Assembly (NCBI RefSeq): GCF_024868665.1
Contig: NC_079901.1
Coordinates: forward strand, 226,067 to 290,066
Direction of reading: 5' to 3'
DNA: 64,000 nucleotides
Source: Triplophysa rosa
Taxonomy: Eukaryota > Chordata > Actinopteri > Cypriniformes > Nemacheilidae
Part shown: piece after piece, positions 54,801 to 64,000 of the stretch
Layout of the letters: each line of letters begins with the position of its first letter
How positions within the stretch are numbered: the stretch's first letter is position 1
The notes under the pieces: model-generated
The model's input: the letters and a program-made list of their open reading frames with translations, nothing else
Database searches by the model: none
Told to the model about the DNA's origin: nothing
Made by a program: the position numbers and the translations under genes

Positions 54801-57321
54801 TAAATGTTGTCTTAAAAACTCATGTGTTACAGCATATTAGATCCGTGCATCTCTTAAAGGGGCAGCGGCATGATAAACATCTCGGTTTTGACTGGTTGAC
54901 CAACTTTACTCATCTATATTTCATGTACACAGTGAAGACCATGAAGTGTTATTTTACATGATTTAATTTCTGTACCTGATAACTACTATTAGACCAACAT
55001 GAAACAACTGAATTTTATTTATTTGTATGTTTGCTTTATTACATTTATTTGTGCTAATGCACATACTTGAATTACTTTTCCTTATTTAATCACTGTCTTC
55101 AACAATATTTTACATTTCTGTGCTTTAGGCTAATAGTTTTTATGGTATTACAACCTTAATTATTAAGATATTAGTAACAAGACAATGTTTTTCATTTATT
55201 TAATTTTTGTGGTGGGGCCAGTTAAAATTTCGGCAGGGCCAGTAAAAATTAGAATCAACTGCCCGACCGGGCCAGTAGAAAAAATCTTTAGTGATGAGCC
55301 CTGCTTCAACTTCAGCTGGATTGTCATAATAGTCAAACGGTCAGACCCCTGGGAAGAAGCCATTAACAAGGCCTTTGATAGGGAGAAGCTACTATCTGCC
55401 ATTCTGTCAGCCAGAGCCGATCCTTCCTATACGCAGACTAAACAGGTTGCGTAGGGCCTCTATACCACCAGGGGGCCCCCTTGAGTATAGAATAAAAACC
55501 AATATAATATAAACAAGACGCTGTTTTTATAACTTGCGGTTTCAACTTTAAAGGAATCATTTGGAAATTTCCTTTTTAATACTTAATTTATTTAATTACT
55601 TTACTCGGTCTGGGACATCATGTAGTGCGCGGCAGGTGATGACATGCGTGTGACGTGATGAAGCATCTTTACATATGGCCATGGCTTTAAAATGGAAATA
55701 TCCGTCTGTAGCGGGGAAAAAACACAAACAACGCGAAGCAAAAGAACAAGAAGGCATGTGTTTTTGTACTGTTTTCAAAGTCTTATTTAGTTTTGCCAAA
55801 TTATGCAAGTACAGATTTACAAATTCAGTATTTATACACTGGCAAAAAGTTGGTTTGATGTTGGACGTTCGATAGTCTGAATTTAAAATCGCCTCCAAAG
55901 TTACATAGGCTATACATTACTATATATGTTTCTAACTTAAATAGCATTTAAAGGGAATGACTTACAGTCACAAAACCAGCTGTACAGTGTTCATGTGGGT
56001 GTCAGCTATAATACACACTTTTTAGATTTTTATATTTATTACAATAACCTGTCAAACAATATGTAAATATTGCTGTTGTATTTCACTACTGTAAGGGTTC
56101 ATACACAAAAATATACCATTATTTAAAGCTCAATAGTATTTACAGGGAATGACTTACAGTCACTAAACCAACTGTACAGTGTTCATGTGAGTCTCTGCTA
56201 TAATGCACACCACTGCAATCTACTGTATTTCGTTTGCACATGATAATATGTAATTGTGTCATCACATTTAGAGAATTATTGATGTGTTTTCATATGCTTA
56301 GCTTTCTTGAGTAAACTATATTTATCATGTTTTATTTTTGTTAACCACTCATTTGGTTAGTAAAATCACACCGCATTTGCATGTTACAGTTTTTTTGACG
56401 GCTAAACGGTTCCAGAGCCCCTCGTTACTTTGGGTAAAGAATTATTTAAATGTGAATCAAAATGTGAATTTAATTTGATACTTCATTGTTTTAACAGTTT
56501 AATGTTTTTTTGTCTTTCAGTTTTTATTCATTTAAGTGTGTTCATTATTATTATTATTTTATTTATTATTCCGAACCCTAACCCTAAAAACCTAGTCTTA
56601 GTTTACAGTTATGTTGATCTAAATTTAACTTTGACAGGTCCCCCACCAAGGTTTGCTTAGGGCCCCCCAATGTCTAGGATCGGCACTGCTGTCAGCCGAG
56701 GCTGAGGAGATAAAGTACACCCGGTGGAAGTGGGCTGCAGGGGCTTTGTAGCTAGTATGCTGCTGAAAGGGGTGGACATCAGAGGACAGGTCAAGCGGAC
56801 GATAGTCAGGGATTACGTCATTACTCAGCCAGTGTTACTTTCTTGGAGTCTCTCTGAGAAGATAACGTGCATTCGCACACATGCTACTTAATACATTTTT
56901 CAATCCGCATGCATTTTTGTTTAGTTGCAAATACCAGTGAAATACTCGCACTGTTGAGCCCTGCGAGTGAATTTTTCTACTTTAATGCAAATGACAACCT
57001 CTGCGTTACTCCTGTAAAAGTGAACTTGAGTCAGATGTCTTGTGTGACTGTAAAACCAATCAAGAAAACCCAGAAATATTGATGAACTGAACTGGACTGT
57101 TTGAAAAGTTGTTGTAATTTGTCACAGAAAGTAATCTCATTACTGTCATTATTCTACTGTATATCAAACCAATGAACTGTTAATCTACAGCTCTTCTCCA
57201 TCTCATTTCTCTACAGACGTGAGGCTGTGTTTGTCACCTCAAAGTCAGGGTCGGTCTCCCAGTCGTCTCCTTCATTATCTTCAACAACAGAAACAGACTG
57301 ACCAGCGGCTGCCTTCCACAT
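48779..57321 (-). CDS. cttn: Cortactin, first five coding exons (gene incomplete)
   Basis: Cortactin binds F-actin and activates Arp2/3 at the cell cortex, in lamellipodia and at endocytic sites. Exons on the minus strand are 57238-57321, 51737-51810, 51463-51592, 48914-49024 and 48779-48833 (454 nt). All are bounded by AG acceptors and GT donors, with phases that join without a stop. The protein starts [18 protein letters not shown], followed by the acidic [11 protein letters not shown]; the DDW motif is the known Arp2/3 contact. Then come [35 protein letters not shown] and the first 37-residue repeat ([17 protein letters not shown], then [16 protein letters not shown]). Residues match CTTN better than its relative HCLS1. 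The remaining repeats, proline-rich part and SH3 domain were not found to the left. Introns 2 and 4 are filled with transposons. Confidence 0.9.
48914..49024 (-). CDS. cttn: cttn exon, first full actin-binding repeat
   Basis: Exactly 111 nt encode one 37-residue cortactin repeat, from [17 protein letters not shown] to [10 protein letters not shown]. Acceptor CCCAACAG and donor CAG/GTACAT. Confidence 0.95.
49736..49960 (+). pseudogene. THAP-like exon in the intronic element
   Basis: The frame gives [35 protein letters not shown] and [18 protein letters not shown] before a stop. The layout Cys-x2-Cys, Trp, Cys-x2-His-Phe fits a THAP C2CH finger. The exon ends near a GAT/GTAAGT donor at about 49959. 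It resembles the exon at 43894-44173, but the element ends differ. Confidence 0.55.
50227..50484. repeat. Foldback inverted repeat
   Basis: GGTTAGTTTCGTTTTAAACG at 50227 has its complement ending at 50484. A second pair (AAAATCTGTCACAGCAAACT near 50272 and its complement near 50420) lies inside. The arms are about 70 bp and the centre is near 50355; it is probably part of the surrounding element. Confidence 0.8.
51463..51592 (-). CDS. cttn: cttn exon before the repeats
   Basis: One hundred and thirty nt; the first base completes the Asn codon from the previous exon. It encodes [17 protein letters not shown] and [19 protein letters not shown], and ends AAG/GTGAGG in phase 0. Confidence 0.93.
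51737..51810 (-). CDS. cttn: cttn exon, [11 protein letters not shown] region
   Basis: Seventy-four nt between a CCTTTCAG acceptor and an AA/GTTAGT donor. It encodes [19 protein letters not shown] then HQGHI, leaving two bases of a codon completed by the next exon. Confidence 0.92.
51811..52143. other. cttn intron 2, no feature
   Basis: Ordinary AT-rich intron between the exon ending at 51810 and the LTR insertion. Nothing recognised. Confidence 0.5.
52190..53448. mobile_element. hAT-like MITE with perfect 8-bp duplication
   Basis: The ends TAGGGCTGTGCGATTTGGGG and ATTAATCGTTCAGCCCTA form a TAGGGCTG inverted repeat; both arms are full of GCGATT words. CTTGTGCG is duplicated exactly (52182-52189 and 53449-53456). 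It carries a minisatellite of about 78 bp. Confidence 0.92.
52837..53165. repeat. ~78-bp minisatellite, four copies plus a partial
   Basis: Units start at 52837, 52916, 52994, 53073 and 53150, each with AAGTTTAAACGGCTCGTCCG and CGCGAG near the end. Unit lengths are 77-79 bp. An apparent repeated minus-strand protein here is a by-product of the array. Confidence 0.92.
54477..54640. mobile_element. Left end of a TTAA element related to 49500-50773
   Basis: TTAA at 54473-54476 is followed by AGTGGTCATCGGATAAAAAC and CTATAATCGGGTCCCC, the same terminal block as at 49500-49570. No right end was found. Confidence 0.55.
54641..55300. other. cttn intron 2, unassigned
   Basis: AT-rich sequence; no domain recognised. 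A short GGGCCAGT repeat near 55214-55270 may be part of an old MITE. Confidence 0.35.
55310..56850 (+). pseudogene. LINE-like ORF C-terminal fragment split by a MITE
   Basis: Left of the MITE the frame reads [19 protein letters not shown]. Right of it comes [20 protein letters not shown], a C-terminal signature I recall from fish non-LTR retrotransposon ORFs. Both halves are short, and the frame changes across the insertion. The clade is not assigned. Confidence 0.5.
55412..56688. mobile_element. hAT-like MITE with perfect 8-bp duplication
   Basis: The ends CAGAGCCGATCCTTCC and TAGGATCGGCACTG form a CAGWGCCGATCCT inverted repeat. CTGTCAGC is duplicated exactly (55404-55411 and 56689-56696). 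The interior (1.28 kb) has no recognised transposase; an internal near-duplicate (GGGAATGACTTACAGTCAC) occurs near 55955 and 56145. Confidence 0.92.
57238..57321 (-). CDS. cttn: cttn exon with start codon and DDW motif
   Basis: The ATG at 57321 directly follows a TTTTCAG acceptor, so an untranslated exon must lie upstream. The exon is 28 codons, ends TTTGAG/GTGACA in phase 0 and encodes the N-terminal acidic region with DDW at residues 19-21. Confidence 0.92.
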
Positions 57322-57708
57322 CTGAAAACAAAACACACACAGATCTCAACATACTGTTTTACAGCCACTTGTTGGGTGAGCAATCCTTTAAATTAAATGT
57401 CCTGGCTTCACAGCTTGCACTCGAAGACTATTTGCTCGTGCTTTTGTTCCTCTTCAAAGGCAGAAAAAAATACAAATTTAAGACAGTTGCGATTGCTCAG
57501 TTTTAGGTTTATTTATATAGATTTTTTTGCTGTATGGTTAAATAAAAATACACTATAGGCTACTTGTTAACTCAGGGGGAGTGTCGACACGTGCAACCAT
57601 ACGTGACTTAGGGCTGGGCGATATGGCAAAAAAGTAAACTCGATAGTTTTTTTCTATATTGATCGATAACGATATTTATTTCAATATATATTTAATTAAA
57701 AAACTGTA

Positions 57709-58052
57709 TGTAACAAAGTTCAATGTAGGGAAGGAAGGAGGCGGGAACCGGCGAACATTTAAACAATAAACTTTAATCAAAAATAAACAAACAATAACAC
57801 GGAAGTAAAAGGCCGGCAGCCACCTCACGGTCGACTGCCGGCCACACAAACATAAATAAAACTTAAACAAAACTCAACTCATGTCCGGGCCCGGTCCTCT
57901 CTCGTCGGCAGTCCCGTCGCTCGTCCTCTTATGCTCCCTAGCTCCCCGTGAGGCATGTGGGACCGGTGCGCGTACAGCTGATACTCATAATCACTCACGC
58001 CACCAGCCCCGCCTTCCTGCCCCACGGCTCTCGTCCCGCCTTCCTCGCTACA
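57709..58052 (-). mobile_element. Solo LTR, 344 bp, CTGTA duplication
   Basis: The ends TGTAACAAAG and CGCTACA are flanked by the exact duplication CTGTA (57704-57708 and 58053-58057). It sits inside the left part of the hAT element. On the minus strand a TATTTATG/TTTATTGT-type AT-rich tract could serve for polyadenylation, so the orientation is tentative. Confidence 0.82.
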
Positions 58053-58806
58053 CTGTATTTAAAAGAATCTATTTTTCCGCTACCACCCTTTGGAATATGC
58101 ATCATGTCGTCCATCTACCTCACTTCAACAAACAACCCACAAGCAGTCCACGATGGAGGTACTCGGCAACAATGCCCTATGATAAATCCTCCAAGCGATA
58201 CAATGATATAACCCATGCAATAGCGTACTACACTGCCAAAGAAATGCTGCCGTTCAGCGTGGATCATTGCGCAAAACCTGTCTGATGCGCTGGTATCGTG
58301 GGGTCTGCATGAAAGCAACCAAGTGTGCATCATCACGGACAGCGGGGCGAATAGTGGCGGCCGGTCAATAGGGGGCGCTGGGGCGCCGCCTCCTTAAAGT
58401 TAGCCAGAGAAGAAAGCTACTTTAATATGCCAACAATAAGTTTAATATATATCGCAAATTAATAACGTAATAAAATAATTTAGTCGTACTATTCCACTGT
58501 TAGTCATATTATCATTTATTAAAAAATCAAAATATCAAAATTGTATTTTCTTCATACGTGTGCGGGGCGCCGGACAAACGAGTGTGTATGTAGGCACGAA
58601 CATTTTTGAAAAGCATGTGATTTGAGGCTGAGCTCTAATTGGCTCGTTTCAAATCGTCCAAACCCTCCCACTTTTGTTGTAAGCGAATCAATATTGTTTG
58701 GCCTCATGTGATTGGACCGTTCTTAACGCCTCTCATTACCGCTCAGCAGATTGTCATTTGACTGACAGGTACTGATTAACGTGGAAGCAAGTGAAATTAT
58801 CTCGAG

Positions 58807-61604
58807 ATGAAAGAAAATTCGGTTTTATCTTTACAAGAATACCCGTTCCAAAGGCGTTCGGATGAAGAAAAAAAAAACGGATCAAGGAGCTTGGACCAGA
58901 TCGACCCAACTTGCAAATTCAGCAGCAGTCAAGTGATCGCGGTCGATCTTACACTCGGTGCTTTTCCGGCACTTCTTATGGAAAACGGAGTTGGCTAGCT
59001 GGATGCGATGTAAGTCATGCCTTTTATTGTTATCCCTGTTTGCTGTTTCAAAGTCCTGGCACCAAAACGTTGTGGACAACAACAGGGGTTTGCGATTTAA
59101 AACATCCCTCTGATAAGTGCAAGCGACATGAAAGTAGCCGCAGCCATCTTGACAACGCTATGAGGCTCCAGTTTTTTGGGAAGCTTAGCATTGCTGAACA
59201 GCTAGATGAAGGCTACAGGATTGGCATTAGAAGGCACAATGAAGAGGTCACAAAAAATCGACACATCCTGTCTAGAATAATAGACTGTGTAAAATTTTGT
59301 GGTGCATTTGAGCTGGCTTTGCGTGGCCACAATGAGAGCGAGAGCTCAGATAACCCGGGATATTCCGTGGCTTGGTCGACTTTGTTGCTTCTCTTGATGG
59401 AGTTTTGAAAGAGCACCTCGAGAATGCCTCTGTGTTTAAGGGAACTTCGAAAACCGTGCAGAACGAGCTGTTGGACTGTATGTTGTCTGTTATGAGGGAA
59501 CACATAATCCAAGAAGCACAAAACAGCGATTTTCTATCAATCCAGGCCGACGAGACCACTGATATCGCCACACAGTGCCAACTTGTGCTTGTGCTGCGCT
59601 ACATTGATGGCAAAAGCAACGTACAGGAGTGTTTTTTTTTGCTTTTATTCATCTGCATTCAACTACAGCTGATTCCATCGCTACAGCACTAAAAGAGCAT
59701 CTTACTGTCATCCTTCCAGAGGATCAGAAGAGTAAACTCATCTCCCAAGCGTATGATGGAGCCAGCGTGATGAGAGGTGCCACTGCAGGTGTTCAAAGGA
59801 AGATTCAAGATGTGTACCCAAATGCCCATTACATCCACTGCTATGCTCATCAGCTCAATCTAATAATGCAAAAGGCCACTTCTCACATACCCAAAGTTAG
59901 AATTTTTGTTTTCTAACCTTGGAGGATTTGCCAGCTTTTTTTCAAGATCAACCAAGCGCACAAATGTTCTTGATAAAGTAGTTGCCCATAGACTACCAAC
60001 ATCAAGCAGTGTTAGATGGAACTTCCACAGCCGTGCCATCAATACAGTGTTTGAGCACAGAGAGGGCCTCATTGGCTGTTTTGAAACTATTCGAGACTCA
60101 GGTGACTTTGACCCTGTTACCACCAGAGAGGCAGGAGGCTTTGCCATGCTGCTGGAGGATCAGGATTTTACTTTTTTCTGCAACTTTTCCACAACATCAT
60201 GCCACACGTGGACATCCTCTATGCCAAACTCCAGAAGAAGGACATGATTCAGTCCACATTAAGGGGAGCATCCAGCAGTTCCAGCAGGACATACAGAAGA
60301 TCAGGTAGCAGCTGTATTCCTTCTTTTGAATTTGTTATCATTATTATTGTTATTAGTCATACATTTTCTTAATCCTTTGCAGAAATTCTCTCCATTCTCT
60401 GGTTAACCAAAGCAGTGAAGGAGCTTCTCAACCAAAGAGGCGGCGGTTGCTTAGTCCAGAGTCCATGAACGGATTGCAACAGAGGTAAGTTTATTGTAGT
60501 CCTTGTTACTCTGCAGTTTTTCATAGAAAAGCTATCAAAGGAAGCTATCAAAAAGAAAGTAAATATTAACAACAAGTTAAACGGCATGGTTTCATTTACC
60601 CTCTTTGGGTACTAAATGTGTTCTCATGTCTTTGAGTTTATAATTTTTTTGCTTAAATATTGTAGCAAAGAGTAGATCCTTTGATATTGGGCTTTATTAA
60701 ACTTTATGAAACTATACTACATTTATTTGCAATGCATATTTTACTACAAGTCAATCTATTTAACCATTTTCATAGTCTTTAAATAGTGATCTAAATAGAT
60801 TTGTTATTCTTAGGTTTCCTCTAGTGGTGTGCCCTTTTTATCTGATTGATATGAAAATGGCTGATAATAAAAAAATGCTATTAGCGCCCTAAGCATCAGA
60901 AGTTCATGAAACTTGGCATGTTTGTCTAGTCCATATGTATGAAGTTTGGATAAATCAGGGATTCAAACACTGAAACTGGTCTCCGTCTCTCTATGACTTA
61001 CAACTGATCATGTTGCAGTTGAAATTGACATTTTGTCATCACTACATCATTTTTGTTTTTGTCCTTCACTCTGTAGGTCTGTGACACCATACTCCAACAC
61101 ACCATGGAACGGTTCTGCTTCACAAGCCACCTCGTTAGTGCCACCCTGCTGCAAGCAGACAGGTTTGAACAGTACACAGTGGCGTTTCCTGAAGATGCAC
61201 TGAGTAGGACTTTGAAGGCCTATCCAGTGCTCAATGGGAGTAAGCTAAAGACAGAGCTTAGTCTCATCTACTGCAAGGAAGAGTTCAGAACCTGTTGTGG
61301 TGCTGTGGACCTACTGCAGCTGTTTAAGGAGAACAATCTTGAAGAAGTCTTTTCAGAGACTGTCACTCTCCTAAAGATCCTCATCACCACACCCATGACC
61401 ACAGCAGAGGCTGAGAGGTGTTTCTCAACTTTGAAAAGAGTTAAGACTTTTCTGAGAAATAGCATGACCCAGGAGAGACTAAATGCATTGGCCATGCTGT
61501 CAATGGAGAAGAGAATGGTGACTGAGATCATTGACTTTAACCAGAAGGTCATTGAGAAATTTGCAAGTCAGAAAGAAAGGAGAGCAAAATTTATTTTCAA
61601 ATAG
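58807..61604 (+). pseudogene. ZMYM1-type hAT transposase (TTF finger, DUF4371)
   Basis: The protein starts at 58807 (MKENSVLSLQEYPFQRRSDE). A TTF-type finger region reads HAFYCYPCLLFQSPG (about 59018) and KCKRHESSRSHLDN. The DDE/RNase H-like core shows SIQADETTDIATQCQLVLVL (about 59538), YDGASVMRGATAGVQRKIQD (about 59752) and AHYIHCYAHQLNLIMQKA (about 59825). The C-terminal dimerisation block is TTAEAERCFSTLKRVKTFLR (about 61400), with a stop at 61604. The frame changes near 58990, 59370, 59635, 59905 and 60190, and part of 60300-61080 may be intron. It is close to complete but not open. hAT transposases of this kind cut and paste DNA with 8-bp duplications. Confidence 0.85.
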
Positions 61605-61799
61605 TGTTAATGGCCAATGATTAGGTAACTATAGTGTGTTTGTTTTTTTTTTAATGATTACCTTGATTACTTCATTACTGATAATAAACCCACATTCAAT
61701 TCAAATTCACTGATTCATAGTACATTTATTTGCATGTATTAACATTGACTGTAATAATGATACATCACTGATTAATGGCTATTTATAGTCCTGCATTAC

Positions 61800-62193
61800 C
61801 AGGGGCGGTCCTAGACCATTAGGTGCCCTAGGCGAGCTTGACTGATGGCGCCCCTGTCCAAAGAATTGCACATTTATTTAATAAATGATAATACAAACAA
61901 TATAACAATATGTGCAAAAGAATAAACCTGTTCAATAATAAATATACAAAAAATAAACTTTAATAAATAAACGCTAATTGACAGCTAAAGGTCACGTCAG
62001 AATTGTCATTTCTTTTACTTAAGTTTAATTTATTTTTTATGTCAAAGTATTGTTGTAGATAGAGGGATGGCAAAACTCTTGAAATAAATAAATAGACATT
62101 ATAATTTTAATTATAATTTTTCTCGCCGCATATTTGACGCCCCTCACTAGACTAGGCAAGCGCCTATGTCGCCTGTAGGAAGGACCGCCACTG
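61800..62193. mobile_element. 394-bp hAT MITE, near-perfect duplication
   Basis: The ends CAGGGGCGGTCCTAGACC and GGAAGGACCGCCACTG form a CAGKGGCGGTCC inverted repeat. The octamers TGCATTAC (61792-61799) and TGTATTAC (62194-62201) agree at 7 of 8 positions. Confidence 0.85.
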
Positions 62194-62612
62194 TGTATTA
62201 CGACAGTTTGTGCGCCCCCCCCCCCCCCCCAAGTATTTTTAGCACCAGCCTCCACTGAGTGAAAGCCACTTCACTTAACAAATGGACTCGGTTGCAATGT
62301 TTTGGCCACGCTTGCATTCAGCTATTGGTAGGTAGCTTTGTCACTTACATTTTTAAGTACAATCTTGTAAAAATGCATTGTTGTCTTTACTTATCGGACT
62401 TTGGCAATATTTTTTTACTGTGAAGTTAACAATAATATGAATATAAAATCGTATAAACCTAATATGAGTATAAAAATGAGAAAAGCACAGTAAAGACAAT
62501 TATGCAAGTCCTTGCCTTAATTTTAATACTAAAATTAATTAATTCATTAATTGATGTTTTTATCATTAAACTGTAATGTTAATAATTTAAAACTATTATT
62601 TTATTTTTTACA

Positions 62613-63590
62613 GGGGCAGCAGGGAAGGACAAAAGAGCTGAAAGGGCCGTTGGTGTGTGTAAGAAAGTGGTAGCAGCATTTTCTTACTCATGGAAGAGAA
62701 AGAGAGATCTGGCAGCAGCTCAGGAAAGACAGAATCTCCCCAAACATCAGCTTGTGACAGAGTCACCCACCAGATGGGGCTCACGCCAGAAAATGGTTGC
62801 AAGAATACTGGAACAACGAACAGCCATTGCTGAAGTCCTGGCTTCAGACAAAAGCACCCGACACCTGGTTCCAACATGGCAGGACGTTGACGTCTTAGAA
62901 TCTGTGCACGAAACACTAAGTCCCTTACTGGAATTCACAGATTCCCTTTCTGGGGAGTCATATTTGACTGTGTTATATGTGAAGCCTGTTCTCCAGCTGC
63001 TGAGAACAAAATGACTGTGTTAATGAACACCTTGGGACACCGTGGGATACCTTGATGAGAAATATGCAGACCAGGTCACCGATGACCTACTCGATGTGGC
63101 TACTTTGGTTGACCCGAGATTCAAAGCTCAGTACATCAAGCCAGACAAGGTAGAAGTTATTAAAACACGGGCACTTGCTGAAATGATGGGTGATGACCAA
63201 GGCCAACCCCAGGCAGAGACTCTGAGTTGCTGCTGAACCACCTCCACCACTGGGTATGAAGAAGCAACGAAAGTCTTTGGGCAGTTTCTTCAAAAATCAA
63301 ATACGTAGTGCAGATGCCTTACCTCTCACTGAAAGACAGAAAGTACAGAGTGAGCTGGAAAGCTACCTGATGTCTCCTGACAGTGCTGACAGTGACTCTG
63401 AACCGCTGGAGTGGTGGAGGCTACATGAGAGCAACTTCCCGAGAGTGAGCAAGCTTGCAAAAAAAATACTTGTGTATCCCAGCCACGAGCACCCCCTCTG
63501 AAAGAATTTTTAGTACAGGGGGTAATGTGGTCACTTGTACCAGGGCAGTGTTAAAACCAGAGAGGGTGAACCAACTTGCTATGTCCTAAC
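62613..63590 (+). pseudogene. ZBED-type hAT transposase, C-terminal part
   Basis: The exon opens after a TTTTACAG acceptor (about 62612) with KDKRAERAVGVCKKVVAAFS. It continues QLVTESPTRWGSRQKMVARI, VLESVHETLSPLLEFTDSLS and, in other frames, DVATLVDPRFKAQYIKPDKV (about 63095). The dimerisation end reads EPLEWWRLHESNFPRVSKLA (about 63400) and, one frame over, SERIFSTGGNVVTCTRAVLK (about 63500), stopping at about 63590. Frame breaks near 63013, 63235 and 63490 inactivate it. Domain order and the Trp-Trp and Ser-Glu-Arg motifs match AC/ZBED1-like transposases. Confidence 0.85.
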
Positions 63591-63640
63591 AGCTGTGCAT
63601 AACAAACAGAGCGTCACGGTCCGGACCTAATGACTCATTT

Positions 63641-64000
63641 GAACAGATTAATTTTGTTGAAACAACTCATATGTCAAACACTGAACTCATGAGACTCACT
63701 GACCCATCTGAACCCATCAAATCAGTCACTCAAAGCACCTCAGAACACAAGCGTGCTTAGACCATTTAACAAGAGTGGTTAGTAAGATTTGGTATTTAAG
63801 TTTATTTATGTAGTAAACAACGTGTAGTAAAGTACACACACAGTATAATCATTTAGTTCTGAGTTGCTTTTCAAAAATAATGTCTGGCAAATAAAGGCCA
63901 GTGGAAAAATTACAGCTTTTTGCAAAGAGGGCAATACATTCATAGCCAATATATAACTTGAAAGTAGTGTTGCACAATAGACAGGTAGTAGAAAAGTAGT
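63641..64000. other. Unassigned right edge
   Basis: No gene was recognised. The right end of the outer hAT is expected here or beyond the window. The sequence is AT-rich, with some ACTCATNTG-type repeats near 63620-63720. Confidence 0.4.

Larger units (their letters stand above)
58352..62257 (+). mobile_element. ZMYM1/DUF4371-type hAT transposon, nested
   Basis: The left end AGTGGCGGCCGGTCAATAGG and, on the other strand, the right end CAGTGGAGGCTGGTGC form an imperfect inverted repeat beginning CAGTGG. The element interrupts the outer hAT after the codons for DSGAN. No clean 8-bp duplication was found, so the ends are set to within a few bases. A MITE (61800-62193) is inserted near its 3' end. 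Confidence 0.75.
57609..63640 (+). mobile_element. ZBED-type hAT transposon, interrupted
   Basis: The left terminus TAGGGCTGGGCGATATGGC is followed by transposase pieces: YDKSSKRYNDITHAIAYY (about 58170-58225) and VCIITDSGAN (58325-58351). After the inner hAT come TSLNKWTRLQCFGH (about 62270-62315), a GTAGGT donor near 62330, and the C-terminal exon from about 62613. A solo LTR (57709-58052) and the ZMYM1-type hAT (58352-62257) are inserted. The right terminus was not seen. It lies upstream of the cttn start codon, probably in cttn intron 1. Confidence 0.8.

Noticed and set aside
57724..58052. First thought this LTR began at the TGTAGGG at 57724
   Set aside because: Flanks then do not match; starting at 57709 gives the exact CTGTA duplication.
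1..64000. CRISPR arrays, bacterial operons, riboswitches, rRNA or tRNA genes
   Set aside because: Tandem repeats here have no uniform unique spacers, coding is spliced or transposon-derived, and no tRNA or rRNA core was recognised by eye.

Overview
The window is eukaryotic and almost certainly from a teleost fish, with a repeat mix I associate with cyprinids (that last step is inference). It carries hAT, Tc1 and TTAA-type DNA transposons, L2 and Tx1/L1-type LINEs, a DIRS-like retroelement, Ty3/gypsy-type LTRs and many short inverted-repeat elements, set among host exons with ordinary GT/AG splice sites. No CRISPR array, rRNA, tRNA or bacterial-style operon was recognised. Two single-base Ns (24753, 42989) and one 100-base gap (22426-22525) show this is a scaffolded draft.

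The one clear conserved host gene is cortactin (cttn), on the minus strand. Its first five coding exons lie at 57238-57321, 51737-51810, 51463-51592, 48914-49024 and 48779-48833, with intact reading frame and compatible splice phases. They encode the start of the protein: the acidic Arp2/3-binding DDW motif, the linker, the first full 37-residue repeat and half of the next. Its introns are packed with transposons. The rest of the gene was not found in the 48.7 kb to the left. A second host-like locus is a C2H2 zinc-finger gene or pseudogene (41258-41860, with a detached piece at 42990-43190).

Layout, left to right. 1-1.8 kb: unassigned, with one hAT terminus. 1.8-5.3 kb: a broken ZBED-type hAT transposase (minus) split by two solo LTRs. 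5.3-6.6 kb: duplicated blocks and a hAT end. 6.6-8.5 kb: a decayed transposase-like gene. 8548-13394: a DIRS-like element with inverted terminal repeats, internal complementary region, gag, RNase H and tyrosine recombinase. 13.4-14.7 kb: a short hAT. 16.4-19.4 kb: a three-level nest (MITE, then hAT MITE, then Tc1). 19.7-20.7 kb: LINE fragments. 20.7-22.4 kb: a non-autonomous LTR element with a 33-bp minisatellite. 24.0-24.75 kb: Tc1 and hAT ends. 24.75-31.1 kb: two Tx1 LINE copies head to tail. 31.4-35.3 kb: an L2 LINE (minus). 35.4-37.7 kb: a third Tx1 copy (minus). 38-43 kb: zinc-finger locus with a solo LTR and a Tc1 element. 42.7-46.1 kb: a MITE holding a TTAA/THAP element. 46.5-47.2 kb: a second DIRS fragment. 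48.2-57.3 kb: cortactin exons and transposon-filled introns. 57.6-63.6 kb: a ZBED-type hAT interrupted by a ZMYM1-type hAT, which itself carries a MITE.

The sequence mainly records serial transposition. Several insertions are resolved to the base by exact target-site duplications: five solo LTRs with 5-bp duplications, three hAT MITEs with perfect 8-bp duplications, Tc1 at TA and Kolobok-like elements at TTAA. I found no evidence for a new defence or metabolic system. The most informative structures are the DIRS internal complementary region, the nests, and the cortactin 5' half isolated among repeats.
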